Shown piece after piece: positions 49,180-59,768 of a DNA stretch of 64,000 nucleotides. Below the pieces are notes generated by a model. The model did not search any database. It had not been told where the DNA came from and saw nothing but the letters and a program-made list of their open reading frames with translations. Each line of letters begins with the position of its first letter. Positions within the stretch are counted from its first letter, which is position 1. The stretch comes from Adiantum capillus-veneris (lineage: Eukaryota > Streptophyta > Polypodiopsida > Polypodiales > Pteridaceae): NCBI GenBank assembly GCA_014529385.2, contig CM043953.1, forward strand, positions 70,158,872-70,222,871, written 5' to 3'. A program made the position numbers and the translations under genes.

Positions 49180-52100
49180 ACGTCCTCGTGCAAGCTGTCT
49201 CTGAGCGAGTCCACTGCCTTCTTTCGCGTGTTGCAGTGAGATTTCTAAATTTCTGAGCTCATGCTTCAATCTCGACTTTGGTGGCCAGCTCTCTAAAGGG
49301 ATTATTACTGAGGGTACTTTGATAGGCAATGTGGCGGGCTGGCAGATCTTTTGTCAGTGGATTGAATATGGAAGAGTCCACTTCGAAGAAGCCTGTTATG
49401 AAAGCCTCTTCAAAGGTCTGCATGTAATGAGAGGACAGAAACATGACTCTTGCGTACAATCCCATGATGACATTCCTGCTTGGGACTTCTGTCTCCATAT
49501 TCCAGCAAATGCCCCGCGTACCTTCGATAAAAACTTGCCAGGGAAAGCTGTAATGCATGTGATAAGAATTTTGGCAATCTTTACAAGCATCTGGCAGCCG
49601 AGATCTTAGATCTCCTTCATCATGTTGATTACCCCTTTTAGAGTTTGATTTATGTAATGCACGGATGGTGGGTTGTTATTGAGAGGCTTTGTAATTACCG
49701 GGTAGTTTAGCACTGCTGGTCTTTTCCTTTGCCAAATGTAAAAACTATCCCAGGATCGCCGTCTGATGGGATAGTAAGTGGGGTCGATCTTGAGATGCTG
49801 GGGAGTGTTCCTGTAATATGTTTCATCAGTTGGTCGCTGATCGAACCATTTTCTCCGCCAAAGGGGTTGATTGTTTAGGATGGCCTAAATCTGAAGGGCC
49901 GTAACAGGAACCTCTCTGTAGTCCCCTCTGCTGTTTGGTTCAAGTTCGGGGAGCATCTTTTTTTGCCATAATCTAACTTCTTGCCGCATCAATGGCAGTG
50001 CGATATTCTCGTGCCCATGATTTTTTACTATCTCATCTGGAGTGATCATGAGGAGGGCAGTCGATTCCAGCACCTTCAATTCATATTGCATATACGCCTT
50101 GAGTGAAGGGTCCTTTACTTCTAAGATCCAACACTGAATTTCATCCCTTGTCAACTCCGAAGTGGATGTCGTGGCTGGATCTGCAGATTCGTGCGTGCCT
50201 TTTCCAATGCTGGTAATGGGCACCTCTGATTGATGAGCTTCAAACGTTGATTGTTCGAATCCTCCTCCTTGCTCAAATTCCCCTAGGGTCTGTTGATATT
50301 TTGGCTAATCTGCTCTCAAAGATGCTAATTCCCCTCTTGCCTCAGCCAGTTGCTTTGTCCATTTCCTCATCCTTGGCCTATTGTAGGGCCCTATGACCTG
50401 CCGTCATGATCTATCTATCATATTTCTCTTGTTTTAGGGCTTTTTTCAACTGTTTGATTTCTTGGCTCAAGGAAGTAGATCCTGCACTCGTCGTTGAGGA
50501 GGAGGAGGTCTCTTCTATGGCTAGGAGCTGAGTTAGAGATCTCCTAACCACCGCATACGAGCCTTGTAGCTTCGCATTTTGTTCTCGTTCTCTGGTGCTA
50601 CTCCTCGAGGCGTTGCTGCTCTATCTGCAATGCAGAGTTTGCCTCGTTGAATTGTTGCACTTCCTTGTAATAGTACGCTGCATTCTCCTGTTCTCTCTGC
50701 AACTTCAATTGTGCCTGGATTTGTGCCTTCTTTAGTGCTTCGATTTGTTGCTTTAACTGCAAGGATTTTGCTGCCGTTCTAGATGCTTCCTTTTTGTTGT
50801 CTTCTAACTCCAGCTCTCTTAGGTTGTAAAGAGCCCTTTGACATTGAAATTGTAGCTTGATCTGCTCTAAGTGAGCGTCAATCTCAAAGGATTTGACTAT
50901 CTCCGCTCCTTCTTCCATGGCCGCTTGTGATCGTGGTGATCTTGGCCTATGCTGGTTCTTTTGGCCCTGATCCGATTGCTCAGCCACCTCAGCTTTCTTT
51001 ACTCTTTGTTTCGAATCTTTTAGAGCATCAGAGGTTGTGGCAGGATTTGTTTGTGCGAACTCCGTTTCTTGATCCGTTTTGTGTTCCATCTGCTTTCCCT
51101 CCGCCCCTTTCTCGACAATCCTGCACTTGCTCCTTTTTTTTCGAAGTCTCTGGAAGTGGCTCAGTGTCCTTGGGAGAACCAAGGTCTTCACCTTGTTGGT
51201 CCTTTGTGTCGTGTTGTTCCTCTCCTTGCAAGTGACTTTCCTCTTTTTTACTTTGACTAGATTCGTCAGATGATTCGAGATCATCGACACGTGGCTTCTT
51301 TGATTCTTCTTTTTGACTCTGTTCCATCTTTCGCTTGAGCTCATTGTGAATGTGTTGCTACATGGCGCTGGCAATTTCTCATTTTTCTTTAGCTTCCTGC
51401 CTCTTTTGTTGCTTGATCCTTTCCAAAGCCTCTGGTGACTGCGTAGCAGTGGAATACTCTAGGCTTCATCCTCTTCTTGCTCATCATCCGCTTTTGTTCC
51501 TTGGGTTTGATGCTGATCTTTTTTTGTTGGCGGAGCTTTTCCCTCAATGCCTGAGCTTCTTCCATTGTCCTTCTGGCATGAGTAATGGAGATAGCCTCTG
51601 CCAAGTGCGCAACCTTTTTCTTCAATTGGGTATATCCCAGTGTGTATATATGGGTTGTCCTGCTCCTCCTCCAAAGACTAGTACTCCAAAGGAGTGTCTC
51701 TTGGGTGGGACCCCTCTTCCTGGCTACTCCGAGCATCTGACTCGATCTTCTCGCTCTCAGAATCCTTTAGCGATGCGCTTTGCCTTGTCTGTTTGACTTC
51801 TAGTTTCGGCTTTGTAGGAGGTCCTGCCACTAGTCTTACAGCTCTTTTGGATCTGTGGGTCAGATCTATCTCTACTTCGGCAGGTGGCAGATCCTTGATC
51901 ATTCCCAGTGCTTGATAGGCTATACGTGTGAGCATTGGTCCCCCGTTCATGGTGGCTTTACTTCTTTGAGTCCCCTTTAGTTTGCTTACACAATAGTGTC
52001 AAGAAGATAGTTGCCAAAGTCGCAACTGACCACCCTGCCTTCAGCCAAGCCCATCGCCATTACCACTGCCATATGAAACAAAGGTTCAATATATCTAGGC

Positions 52101-52666
52101 AGCTTCTATTCCTTGAAATGTTGCGATATAAGGCGCAATGGCAGTTTAGTTCCTAAGTAGATCAGGTCTTGATACGTCAGCTTGTGGCCTCATTGCTTCA
52201 AAAAGGCTTTATCATTGTCTATTGCCTTCGTTTTCTGCAATAGATTGTGCGTCCCTTGCGGCAGGTGGAGGGCTTCATTGATAATTTTTGCTATGATCTT
52301 TACCTTGACGACTGCCCCATCCTTGTCTGTCAGAGTTGCTTCCCCATTGTACTGAATTGAACTTATGAGCTCGTGAGATCGTCTGAAGTCCGTCCCCCAA
52401 GGAGGGAGTCGTAAGAAGTTGTCTAGTTGTAGGCACTTGGCCCCTGCTTGCACTTCTGGTTTTTGGTGAAAAGTCCACATTTCCTGTGGAAAGATAGTCG
52501 TCTTTACAATTTCTCCATCTGCTGCTTGAAACCTTCCGATGAAGATGTTCGCCGGAATTGCTTCAAGTACATGTTCAGTGAGGTGAGATTTTTCATTTGA
52601 TGAGATATTGGTTATCTCATAGGGTGCCGTATTCCACTCCCTTTGTGATTTCCTTTGAGGCATCAT
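49180..52666 (-). pseudogene. Accessory ORF of the LTR element, right copy
   Basis: The only coding region of the pol-less right part. It begins MMPQRKSQREWNTAPYEI at 52666 and continues with ANIFIGRFQAADGEIVKTT and HELISSIQYNGEATL. After frame breaks come MNGGPMLTRIAYQALGMIKD, an acidic and Lys-rich region, and a coiled coil (within 51374-50598, IDAHLEQIKLQFQCQRALYN onward). The tail has YELKVLESTALLMITPDEIV. At least five frames are needed. I do not recognise the family; it vaguely recalls plant transposon-associated proteins of unknown role. The sister copy is at 28052-30930. Confidence 0.7.
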
Positions 52667-52860
52667 GTTGCCAATTTTAGCAAGTGAAAATAGGTTTTAG
52701 CCATTGATCAAAATTGTCGAAAACTGTAAACCTGGCCATAGAATGAAAAAATGAGCATAACTTTGTCAAAACTACTCCAAATTTGACCAAATTTCACCAG
52801 TGCATCTAGGATTACTACATGCATAAGATTGTAATGTAGCAGATGAATTTTTGCAAAAAG

Positions 52861-53590
52861 GAACGTGGATTGAGATCCATGTTGGGAAGCATTTGAAAAT
52901 TCTAACTTTGGGAAGCTGTTCTTGGGCATAAGGAGATGCTATCGAGAAATTTTCTCTGGATTTAGGGTTGAAGGTACATGGATCGTGATCCATGTTGGAC
53001 AACATTTTGGAAATCTGATGATACGGTTGGGTTCACCTAGATTATGCCTTGGTCCAAAAAATTTGGGATTTGGATCAATGGTTTGACACTTGGGCTAAAT
53101 TTTGGAAACCATTTGCAGATTTAGAGATTTTTGGCTTTTTGAAGTGGATTTTGGGATTCAAATGGTTTGAAACTTTATGGCTTGGCTTTCTTGAACATAC
53201 TGAATCAGATGGCATGGTTTTTGCTTATATTGGGTAAAAAGGTACATGGATTGCGTTGGTCGACTTTGGACATGTTTTTCCTTAGTTTGCCCCATTTTTT
53301 AGTTTATGGCCATGTTTTTTTTGTTTTGACCATATCTGTTTCTGGCAACCACTTTTTGGACTCATGTTTTGCCTGTGATCTATCATTGTTTTGATTTATG
53401 ATGATTTAGGTATGTCATTCATAGCTTTGCCTGGTTTCTTGGCAAATTCCACCGGACATTGAATTCTTTTGAGAAGACAAACTGAATCCTGCAATGTTCA
53501 CCATTTTGCAAGTAAACTTTTGCTTAGTTTTGATCCTACCACCATCCTTAGCACATTTTGCCGCAAAGGTACATGGATCGCAATCCATGT
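52861..53590. repeat. Palindromes of the leader repeat family, right part
   Basis: Copies at 52861-52883 (imperfect), 52976-52995 (ACATGGATCGTGATCCATGT, identical to the left part), 53244-53261 (left arm only) and 53571-53590 (ACATGGATCGCAATCCATGT). Each is preceded by a run like GCAAAAAGGAAC or GGTTGAAGGT. Confidence 0.85.
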
Positions 53591-54116
53591 TTGGCAAGCA
53601 ATTTAAAAGTTTCCTGCACAATCTGTTTTTAGACAGTATTTTTATCCCCTTTTTGAAGGTTTTGTTGGGTTTGGTTTAGTTTTGAAGCTCTGACCATCAA
53701 TTCTTTAACTTTTCAGAGTTATGGTCTTCAACACCAAAATAAGGTTTTTGACAGTTTTTTCCTCGATCCTTTTGGCCCCAAATGATGGTGTAATTTTTTT
53801 CCTAACCTACTCCCATAAACTAAAGTGAATTTGCAAACATAAATGAACTTAACAGTACAAAAATAACAACAAGGTGTGTGGTGGAACAGTCCTTTCCAAG
53901 CATGGGAAAATCAAAGAACGAAATACTATCTTGTACTTCACTCACAGCTTTCTTTTCCCTTAAGGAGTAGCACTGGCTAGTTTCGGACTCCAGTCTCTAC
54001 CAAGCACTAAACCTACGTCTAGCTGCTTCACTGATTATGTGTAAGCGGAACGGGTGTCAAAAGCTTTAAAGGGAGATTTTTTTGTACACTAAGTCACTCA
54101 CCACCTAAGTATCGGT

Positions 54117-54136
54117 TTCCCTGGTAGCGGCGTCAA
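54117..54136 (-). promoter_or_regulatory. Primer-binding site next to LTR 3
   Basis: On the minus strand TTGACGCCGCTACCAGGGAA directly follows the LTR end. It resembles the tRNA-Asp-type primer sites (TGGCGCCG.TGCCGGGGA) of plant Athila/Tat gypsy elements. Confidence 0.7.
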
Positions 54137-55026
54137 TGTTAGCGGGTCGCTACGGACGTCTGCAACATAACTCTTTTATACTAACATAATGTCAATATGC
54201 AAGGAAGTGACTCGGGATGGGGCACGGAGACCTAATGAGAGTGTCAATCTCATCAAAGTGAACTCAAAGGGCTACTCATTTTACGACAAAATAAAATCAA
54301 CCACTTTCTAGTCAGACAATTAGTATGCATCCAATCTCACTGTTCTAGGTCATCACGCCTTTTCGGCCTCCAAACGAATTCGGAATGCAACGAAACTTAA
54401 GGAGAGGTATCACAACACCTAAGGGCAAAATCTTACCAAGTTCTATCACCATCTGGGAAGGTACATAAATCACGATCCATCACAAAAAATGTGCAGAAAG
54501 CTAAAACAAAAGTACTCGAAAAGGTCCTCCTTAAGCATAGAAACACTTATCCATGGTCAAAACATAAAAAAAAAACCATTTTAACCTTCAAATCAATGCA
54601 TTTAGCTCACAAGCAAAGCATCGCGAACCACAACAGAATTGAAAATGATTACACTTAGATTGTAGAGCAAGAGACAAGAAACGCAATCTGCTACTTGAAA
54701 ATGAATTCTGATTACTAGTCCAAGAGAAAAGAGGATTACAATTTGTAGCAGTAAGAGGCTTCCACAGTGCACATTTTCAAATCTTCTAGCTAATGATATC
54801 TCTTTAGTCCAAACTAAGGGTTTTGACTTAAAAGTTAAGGGAGCTTTCCCACGACCATCCGGTCACTTACAAGGGTGTAGACCCAAAGAGGTTGAGAGGG
54901 TATTGTCAGATTACATCATAATTACGAATCATCACAGGCTGAATTACATGGCTTTCTTCAAAAAATCAAGTGAGTGTTTACAGGGTTTGGTGTGCATACG
55001 CCTGTATCCACCGTATCCACCAAACA
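54137..55026 (-). repeat. LTR 3 (5' LTR of the composite)
   Basis: 890 bp, TGTTAGCG..CCAAACA, followed by the target duplication GTGAT. Confidence 0.9.
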
Positions 55027-55031
55027 GTGAT
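55027..55031. repeat. Target-site duplication GTGAT, right
   Basis: Matches 27128-27132. Confidence 0.9.
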
Positions 55032-55720
55032 GCCAATTTGCGAATCGGAGTTTAAATGGAATGCATGAAGATGGCCCGAAAGCAGTCTCTTTTTACGAAA
55101 ACCCCATTTTAAAGGCATATATCATACAATGATGCACAAGAATAATCAATCTAACCCCCTTAACAAGATATGGAAAAAACAATGGCCGGAGGAATGGTGG
55201 GAGCAAGTAATGGAGAACATCTAGAAGCCAAAGTTGTCGCAGTACATGAAGGTATTTCTATGGAAGGTAATTTGGGGTGCTCTACCGACGGGGGTGAAGA
55301 TACAGGAGAGAGTGATTGGTCCAGGTTGATGCTTGGGGTGCAAGTTAGCTAGTGAGGATCTGGCCCACCTATTCATGCAAAACCCGTCTATCAGAGGCCT
55401 CGTAGGGAAAATATGCAAGTGGATCCAAAGGACATGGAAAATTCATTTTTTCAAGACTGGTTTATTTCTTGGAGGTAAGAAGTTGGAAAGGCATGCCCTC
55501 CTCATCAACACTCAAACTGTCAGGTACTTCTTCTTCCATAATGTATGGCAGACAAGGAACTACCGTGTGTTTGAAGGAGATCCTGAGGTGGCAAGCTTAG
55601 TAGAAATTATATAAGAAAGTAAAGTGCTAATATGGACGTTCAGGCGCAAGCAAAACTTGGATGATTCGTTTAGGACTACCCATGCCTTGTTGTCAACAGA
55701 CGGTAAGTAAAGCTTAGAAA
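55032..55720 (+). pseudogene. L1-like LINE, 3' part
   Basis: Continues the LINE cut at 27132. The end has the reverse-transcriptase zinc-binding pattern of plant LINEs: SQYMKVFLWKVIWGALPTGV, a Cys after IGPGRCLGC, then EDLAHLF (family 'E...HlF..C'). After a break comes a tail with NTQTVRYFFFHNVWQTRNYR. In-frame stops occur. Removing the insertion and one GTGAT restores a continuous frame across the junction. Confidence 0.8.
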
Positions 55721-56296
55721 TTTTGTTCACATTCTGGGGTGATAGGCCTCACTGTGAGACGGTAAACATCCATCTTGTAAACTTATGCATCTCAAGGCTC
55801 GATCCGAGCTTGAGGTTGGTTCTGTAATATTATGATATGAATATTACAATCTGCTCACAAATTGTGAGTTTTGCCAAAAATAAATAAAAATATTGTGTAC
55901 AAAAGTGAGAGATTATAATTATGAGTCCTTTGGCTAACATTTTATAAGTTTTCTAAAGCATTTCTTAAGATGTTTTCTAGATTTCATGTACCATTTTAAT
56001 CAAATTAGTGATAAAAGAACACCACACTGTCCTTTTTGGTACCAAACTAGTGTTAATTAATCACTTTTGACTTCATTCAAGAAAGAATTCCTCCGTACCT
56101 TGTTTCAGTACTTCGGCCCTTTAAGTTAGTTGTATTGTTTTTTTTTTATCTTGCCTCAACGTTGTATAAAGTGCTTTGATTGTGGCTTTCTGGCCCTACT
56201 TTCTTGTCACTCTTGAACTCTTCCTCCTTGTGTGATAGATTTCTTTTTTGGAGCATCCCATGAGGGTTTCCAAGCCTACACTATTAGTCTTTTGGG

Positions 56297-56334
<38 letters not shown>

Positions 56335-56477
56335 GGAGAAGAAGAAGAAAAATTTTAACGTCATGGATCCCCCAGAGATCTCAAAGATTTATTTGATAAT
56401 CTTGAACTCAATACTAAAATGGCATTGGAGAGAGAGAGAAGAAGAAGAAGAGAGTTTTAACATTGTAGGAAACTATC

Positions 56478-56513
<36 letters not shown>

Positions 56514-57182
56514 ATGTAGTGTAGACATTATAGGCCATAGATACTTGTATTGATTGGTCTTGCGACCCATGTATAGCCCCTTTCTTGCTAGCTCCTCTTT
56601 AGTTGTCTCATATAGGATCCTTGTCTTGAATTAACATATGTATGTATTTGCGTATGTGTGACATATTTACATGCATGGGTATACTTTCGTATGCAAGAAT
56701 GTACACACATACATATGTATGTCTTTGTACGTTCCCCGTATTATGTTTATATCACACATGCATACTCATGTGTACACACATATGTGTATGTACCCCAAGA
56801 AAACTCTCTATGGACCACACTCATGTTTGAGAGTGTGCTTGACACAATAGTTTTGTGTGGGTTTTTGAAATAAAAGAAATGCATGAGTGTCTTAAAATAA
56901 TAGAATAGACGTGCACGAAAAAAAACAGAAAAGTCCTTCAAAAATTTGCATGAAGTCAACGTACCCTTTTAGGGCTATAGCGGTGAATCAAGGACTGGAG
57001 TAGTAAAGCTAGGCTACCTTGCATGTGATAGAAGGCAGAATTATTATGCACTAATTTAGAACCCGCATTGCAAGCTTCTTGCTAATGTCAACACATTCTC
57101 TGTATGTTCTCTTTCCTTGCATCTCTCTTTCATCCAGCTTTGAGGCAGCCAAATGCATTTATTGAGATGTTTTTAGACCAAA
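55721..57182. other. Upstream region of the lectin kinase gene; GA and ACATATG tracts
   Basis: (GA)n runs lie at about 56299-56332 and 56480-56511, each next to GAAGAAGAAG. Around 56635-56800 there are many ACATATGTATG-like words. A pyrimidine-rich stretch at about 57090-57140 (TTCTCTTTCCTTGCATCTCT) could be 5' UTR. I cannot assign a TATA box or start site with confidence. Confidence 0.5.
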
Positions 57183-59315
57183 ATGGGTAAGAACAGCTCC
57201 AAGCTGCAGACCAGTTTCTCCTCAAGGCAAACCTTCAATTATCCCATAAGGCACATGATCATCACCATCATCGGCCTGTTTTTTGTGTTTTCCATGCCTC
57301 TGCATGAAGCCCAGAGCATCCACCCTTCTCAAAGCTTTTCCTTTGCCTCCTTTGCCGATCATACAAATATCACCTTTGTGCAGCAGGATTCTTGGTATGG
57401 AGGCGAGCTTGCCGTCCCTGGCAGCAATGGTACTATCTTGTTGAACCCCGACCCGAGCACCACCATATCACTTGTTGAGGCAAATATAGGGAAAATGGTG
57501 TACAAGGATCCCATCAGATTCAAATTCCCTAAATACGGAATGGTGTCGTTCTCCACATCCTTCACATTCAAGATCACAACAACAGGAGATTATCCGAATG
57601 GTGGTAGCGGTATGGTTTTCTTTATTTCTGATTATAAAAAAGCTCCTATGGGAAGCTATGGCAGGTACTTTGGCATGGTCAGCCCAACCGCTCTCAATGC
57701 ACAACGCTTCTTTGCCGTAGAATTTGACACTCGCAACTCAACAAACTTGGGTGATGTGAGTGATAGTCACATTGGTATTGACATAAACTCTTTGGAATCA
57801 CTCAATTCTTCTGATACCAGCCCCAATTCCAAAAATCCTTCATATTATCCACAGCTCTTTTTGTATAACAATTACACCTTCACCGCTTGGGTTGATTACA
57901 ATAGCTCTACAAATCTGATAGAGGTTTGGATGACCAACTCTAGTACATCCCAGCGGCCCTCGACAACAATTCTCTCTCACAAATACGATTTGTCTAATGT
58001 CTTCAATGACACTATGTTTGTTGGGTTCTCTGCTACAAACAATGTAAGTGAAGATGGCATGGAAGGGCATGCTCTGTTTTCATGGAATTTCACCATTCAC
58101 TATCCAATCGATGATGAACATGCAAAAGGCACTGGATCTGTACTCAAGCTAGCTTTGATAGGTGTCGGTGTTGGCATAGTTGCCATCCTTGTTTGTTGTG
58201 CTTGCTTCCTCATTTGGAAAAGGAATAAGAAGAGCAAATTAGGGCGAAACAAGACAGTTCGCCCGCATAGTGGCTCTGTAGTGATTTCCATGGACCATTC
58301 GACCACATCCGTGGCACTATACACTCTCAAACAACTCAAGAAAGCGACCAGCAATTTCAGCAACGACAATCAAATTGGTGAAGGAGGATACAGTTTTGTG
58401 TACAAAGGTGTTCTTGAAGATGGAACCATGATAGCAGTGAAGAGATTGAAGGGAAACTTAAAGAAAGATCGGAGGGAGGCTGAGTTCCTATCAGAACTTA
58501 AGGTCATAAGCAACACACGACACCGCAATCTGCTACAACTGCAAGGATGGTGCTGTGAGAATGAAGAGGCATTACTCGTGTATAATTATATGAGCAAAGG
58601 GAGCTTGGATCGCTATCTTTATGGGAGCGAACGAGGCACGCTTGCCAGGGATACAAGATTAAGGATACTTGAAGGGGTCGCCTCTGCATTGCAGTATCTG
58701 CATTCTGGTTTGGGGGATTGTGTGCTTCACAGGGATGTCAAGGCTGCCAATGTGCTTCTAACAGATGACTTTCAGTCCATGTTGTGTGATTTTGGTCTTG
58801 CACGGCTTATAAGCCATAGTCAGGCTGATGCAATTACAATGACAGCAGCAGGGACCACTGGATATATTGCACCAGAAGTTGTATTCTCAGGTAAGTTTTC
58901 TGATAAAGCCGACGTTTATGGATTCGGAGTGCTGGCTTTGGAAGTTGCTAGCGGACGCCCCGCTATTGACCGATATCAGCTGAACCTAGATGAAGTGAGG
59001 CTGGTAGAATGGGTATGGAACCTTCACTTGAGCAATAAATTGATAGAGGCTCTTGATTCCTGCATGCGCCTTGACATTTCGACAGCCCAAGAGGAACAAT
59101 GGAAGGGCGTTTTGCATCTTGCTCTCATGTGTTGCAATCCTTCAGCGGAGAGTCGGCCCAACATGCGGCAAGTATGTCAAACTCTGGATGGTGATAATGT
59201 TCTTCTGAGGCAGCCTTTGCCAAGATCAAAAGCATGGGCGCCACCTCCACCCAATGAGATGTGGCCTTCGGCATCTGAGTCTTCCAATTCTGCATGCTTA
59301 GCACCTAGCCAGTAA
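57183..59315 (+). CDS. L-type lectin receptor-like kinase, 710 aa
   Basis: Intact and intronless, as usual for this family. A hydrophobic segment at residues 25-40 looks like a signal peptide or anchor. The legume-lectin domain spans about 51-306 (NGGSGMVFFISD; metal/sugar-site candidates in FAVEFDTRNS and DSHIGIDINS; several N-glycosylation sites). A transmembrane helix lies at 321-345, and a Ser/Thr kinase at about 395-670. Kinase residues are K420, E438, HRD 516-518 with N523 (RD kinase), DFG 536-538 and APE 563-565. The glycine loop is GEGGYSFVYKG: the third loop glycine is Ser. The protein should sit in the plasma membrane, bind an external ligand and signal inside; family members act in defence and development. 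The only alternative start nearby is Met-25; Met-1 leaves a 24-residue polar N-terminus. Confidence 0.95.
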   Translation: MGKNSSKLQTSFSSRQTFNYPIRHMIITIIGLFFVFSMPLHEAQSIHPSQSFSFASFADHTNITFVQQDSWYGGELAVPGSNGTILLNPDPSTTISLVEANIGKMVYKDPIRFKFPKYGMVSFSTSFTFKITTTGDYPNGGSGMVFFISDYKKAPMGSYGRYFGMVSPTALNAQRFFAVEFDTRNSTNLGDVSDSHIGIDINSLESLNSSDTSPNSKNPSYYPQLFLYNNYTFTAWVDYNSSTNLIEVWMTNSSTSQRPSTTILSHKYDLSNVFNDTMFVGFSATNNVSEDGMEGHALFSWNFTIHYPIDDEHAKGTGSVLKLALIGVGVGIVAILVCCACFLIWKRNKKSKLGRNKTVRPHSGSVVISMDHSTTSVALYTLKQLKKATSNFSNDNQIGEGGYSFVYKGVLEDGTMIAVKRLKGNLKKDRREAEFLSELKVISNTRHRNLLQLQGWCCENEEALLVYNYMSKGSLDRYLYGSERGTLARDTRLRILEGVASALQYLHSGLGDCVLHRDVKAANVLLTDDFQSMLCDFGLARLISHSQADAITMTAAGTTGYIAPEVVFSGKFSDKADVYGFGVLALEVASGRPAIDRYQLNLDEVRLVEWVWNLHLSNKLIEALDSCMRLDISTAQEEQWKGVLHLALMCCNPSAESRPNMRQVCQTLDGDNVLLRQPLPRSKAWAPPPPNEMWPSASESSNSACLAPSQ

Positions 59316-59626
59316 CCTCGACTACTCACATGAAATTATCTCCCCTTTGCTACACGAATAATGCTGTTTTCACTCCGTCTCAGAGAAGGCCACCATTTCT
59401 GTGACCATCACAAAGTTGTAACATAGTGTTGTCTCTCATCACTCTTCCGCTTCATCGTTTGAGTTCAACAGTTGTAAAATCAATGTGTCTGATAGCATTC
59501 CTCTGGTGATTCTTGTTCGCATAAGGACACAATCCTCAACAGAGCATGCGTTAATATATATTATATACACAAGAAGATTTAGAATTTTTCTCATGTAGGA
59601 AAACTGAGTCTTTGCATGCAATGAAT
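59316..59626. other. 3' flank of the lectin kinase gene
   Basis: AT-rich 3' flank, probably including the 3' UTR. No clear single polyadenylation signal. Confidence 0.4.
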
Positions 59627-59768
59627 AACATCATGAGCTTCTGTGAGAGAGGCACCACATACCTAGCTAGGTATGGTTGGGGGCAAGGGACCGGGGGTTG
59701 GTGGTCCCCTACCCCCAATCGAACCTAGTAAGGTATGCGGTGCCTCTCGAGCAGAAGCTCATGATGTT
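59627..59768. repeat. 142-nt inverted repeat (foldback, hairpin)
   Basis: Left arm 59627-59692 (AACATCATGAGCTTCTG.., ending GGGACC) and right arm 59703-59768 (GGTCCC.., ending CAGAAGCTCATGATGTT). They pair over about 66 positions with roughly 11 mismatches, some of which can be G-U, and a loop of about 10 nt. It could be a microRNA precursor or a small foldback transposon. Confidence 0.85.

Larger units (their letters stand above)
52667..54136 (-). other. Leader of the right part with palindrome array
   Basis: Non-coding 1.47 kb between the primer-binding site and the ORF start. It holds at least three palindromes of the ACATGGATC..GATCCATGT family and one half copy near 53244. Confidence 0.75.
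27133..55026 (-). mobile_element. Composite LTR retroelement insertion, 27.9 kb
   Basis: Bounded by LTRs of one family, with matching GTGAT duplications, and inserted in a LINE whose reading frame resumes beyond it. It contains a third, internal LTR (48305-49157), two copies of one ORF region, one gypsy gag-pol, a chromovirus fragment and a copia element. The LTRs are in minus-strand sense: polypurine tracts follow the left and middle LTRs at 27999-28008 and 49158-49167, and the primer-binding site borders the right LTR at 54117-54136. Confidence 0.85.

Noticed and set aside
48300-55031. LTR 2 to LTR 3 as an independent insertion with its own target duplication
   Set aside because: The left flank CTTGG does not match the right flank GTGAT. 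The GTGAT pair is between LTR 1 and LTR 3.
56635-56800. ACATATG-rich stretch as a regulatory array
   Set aside because: Looks like a decayed simple repeat with no regular unit; too weak to call.
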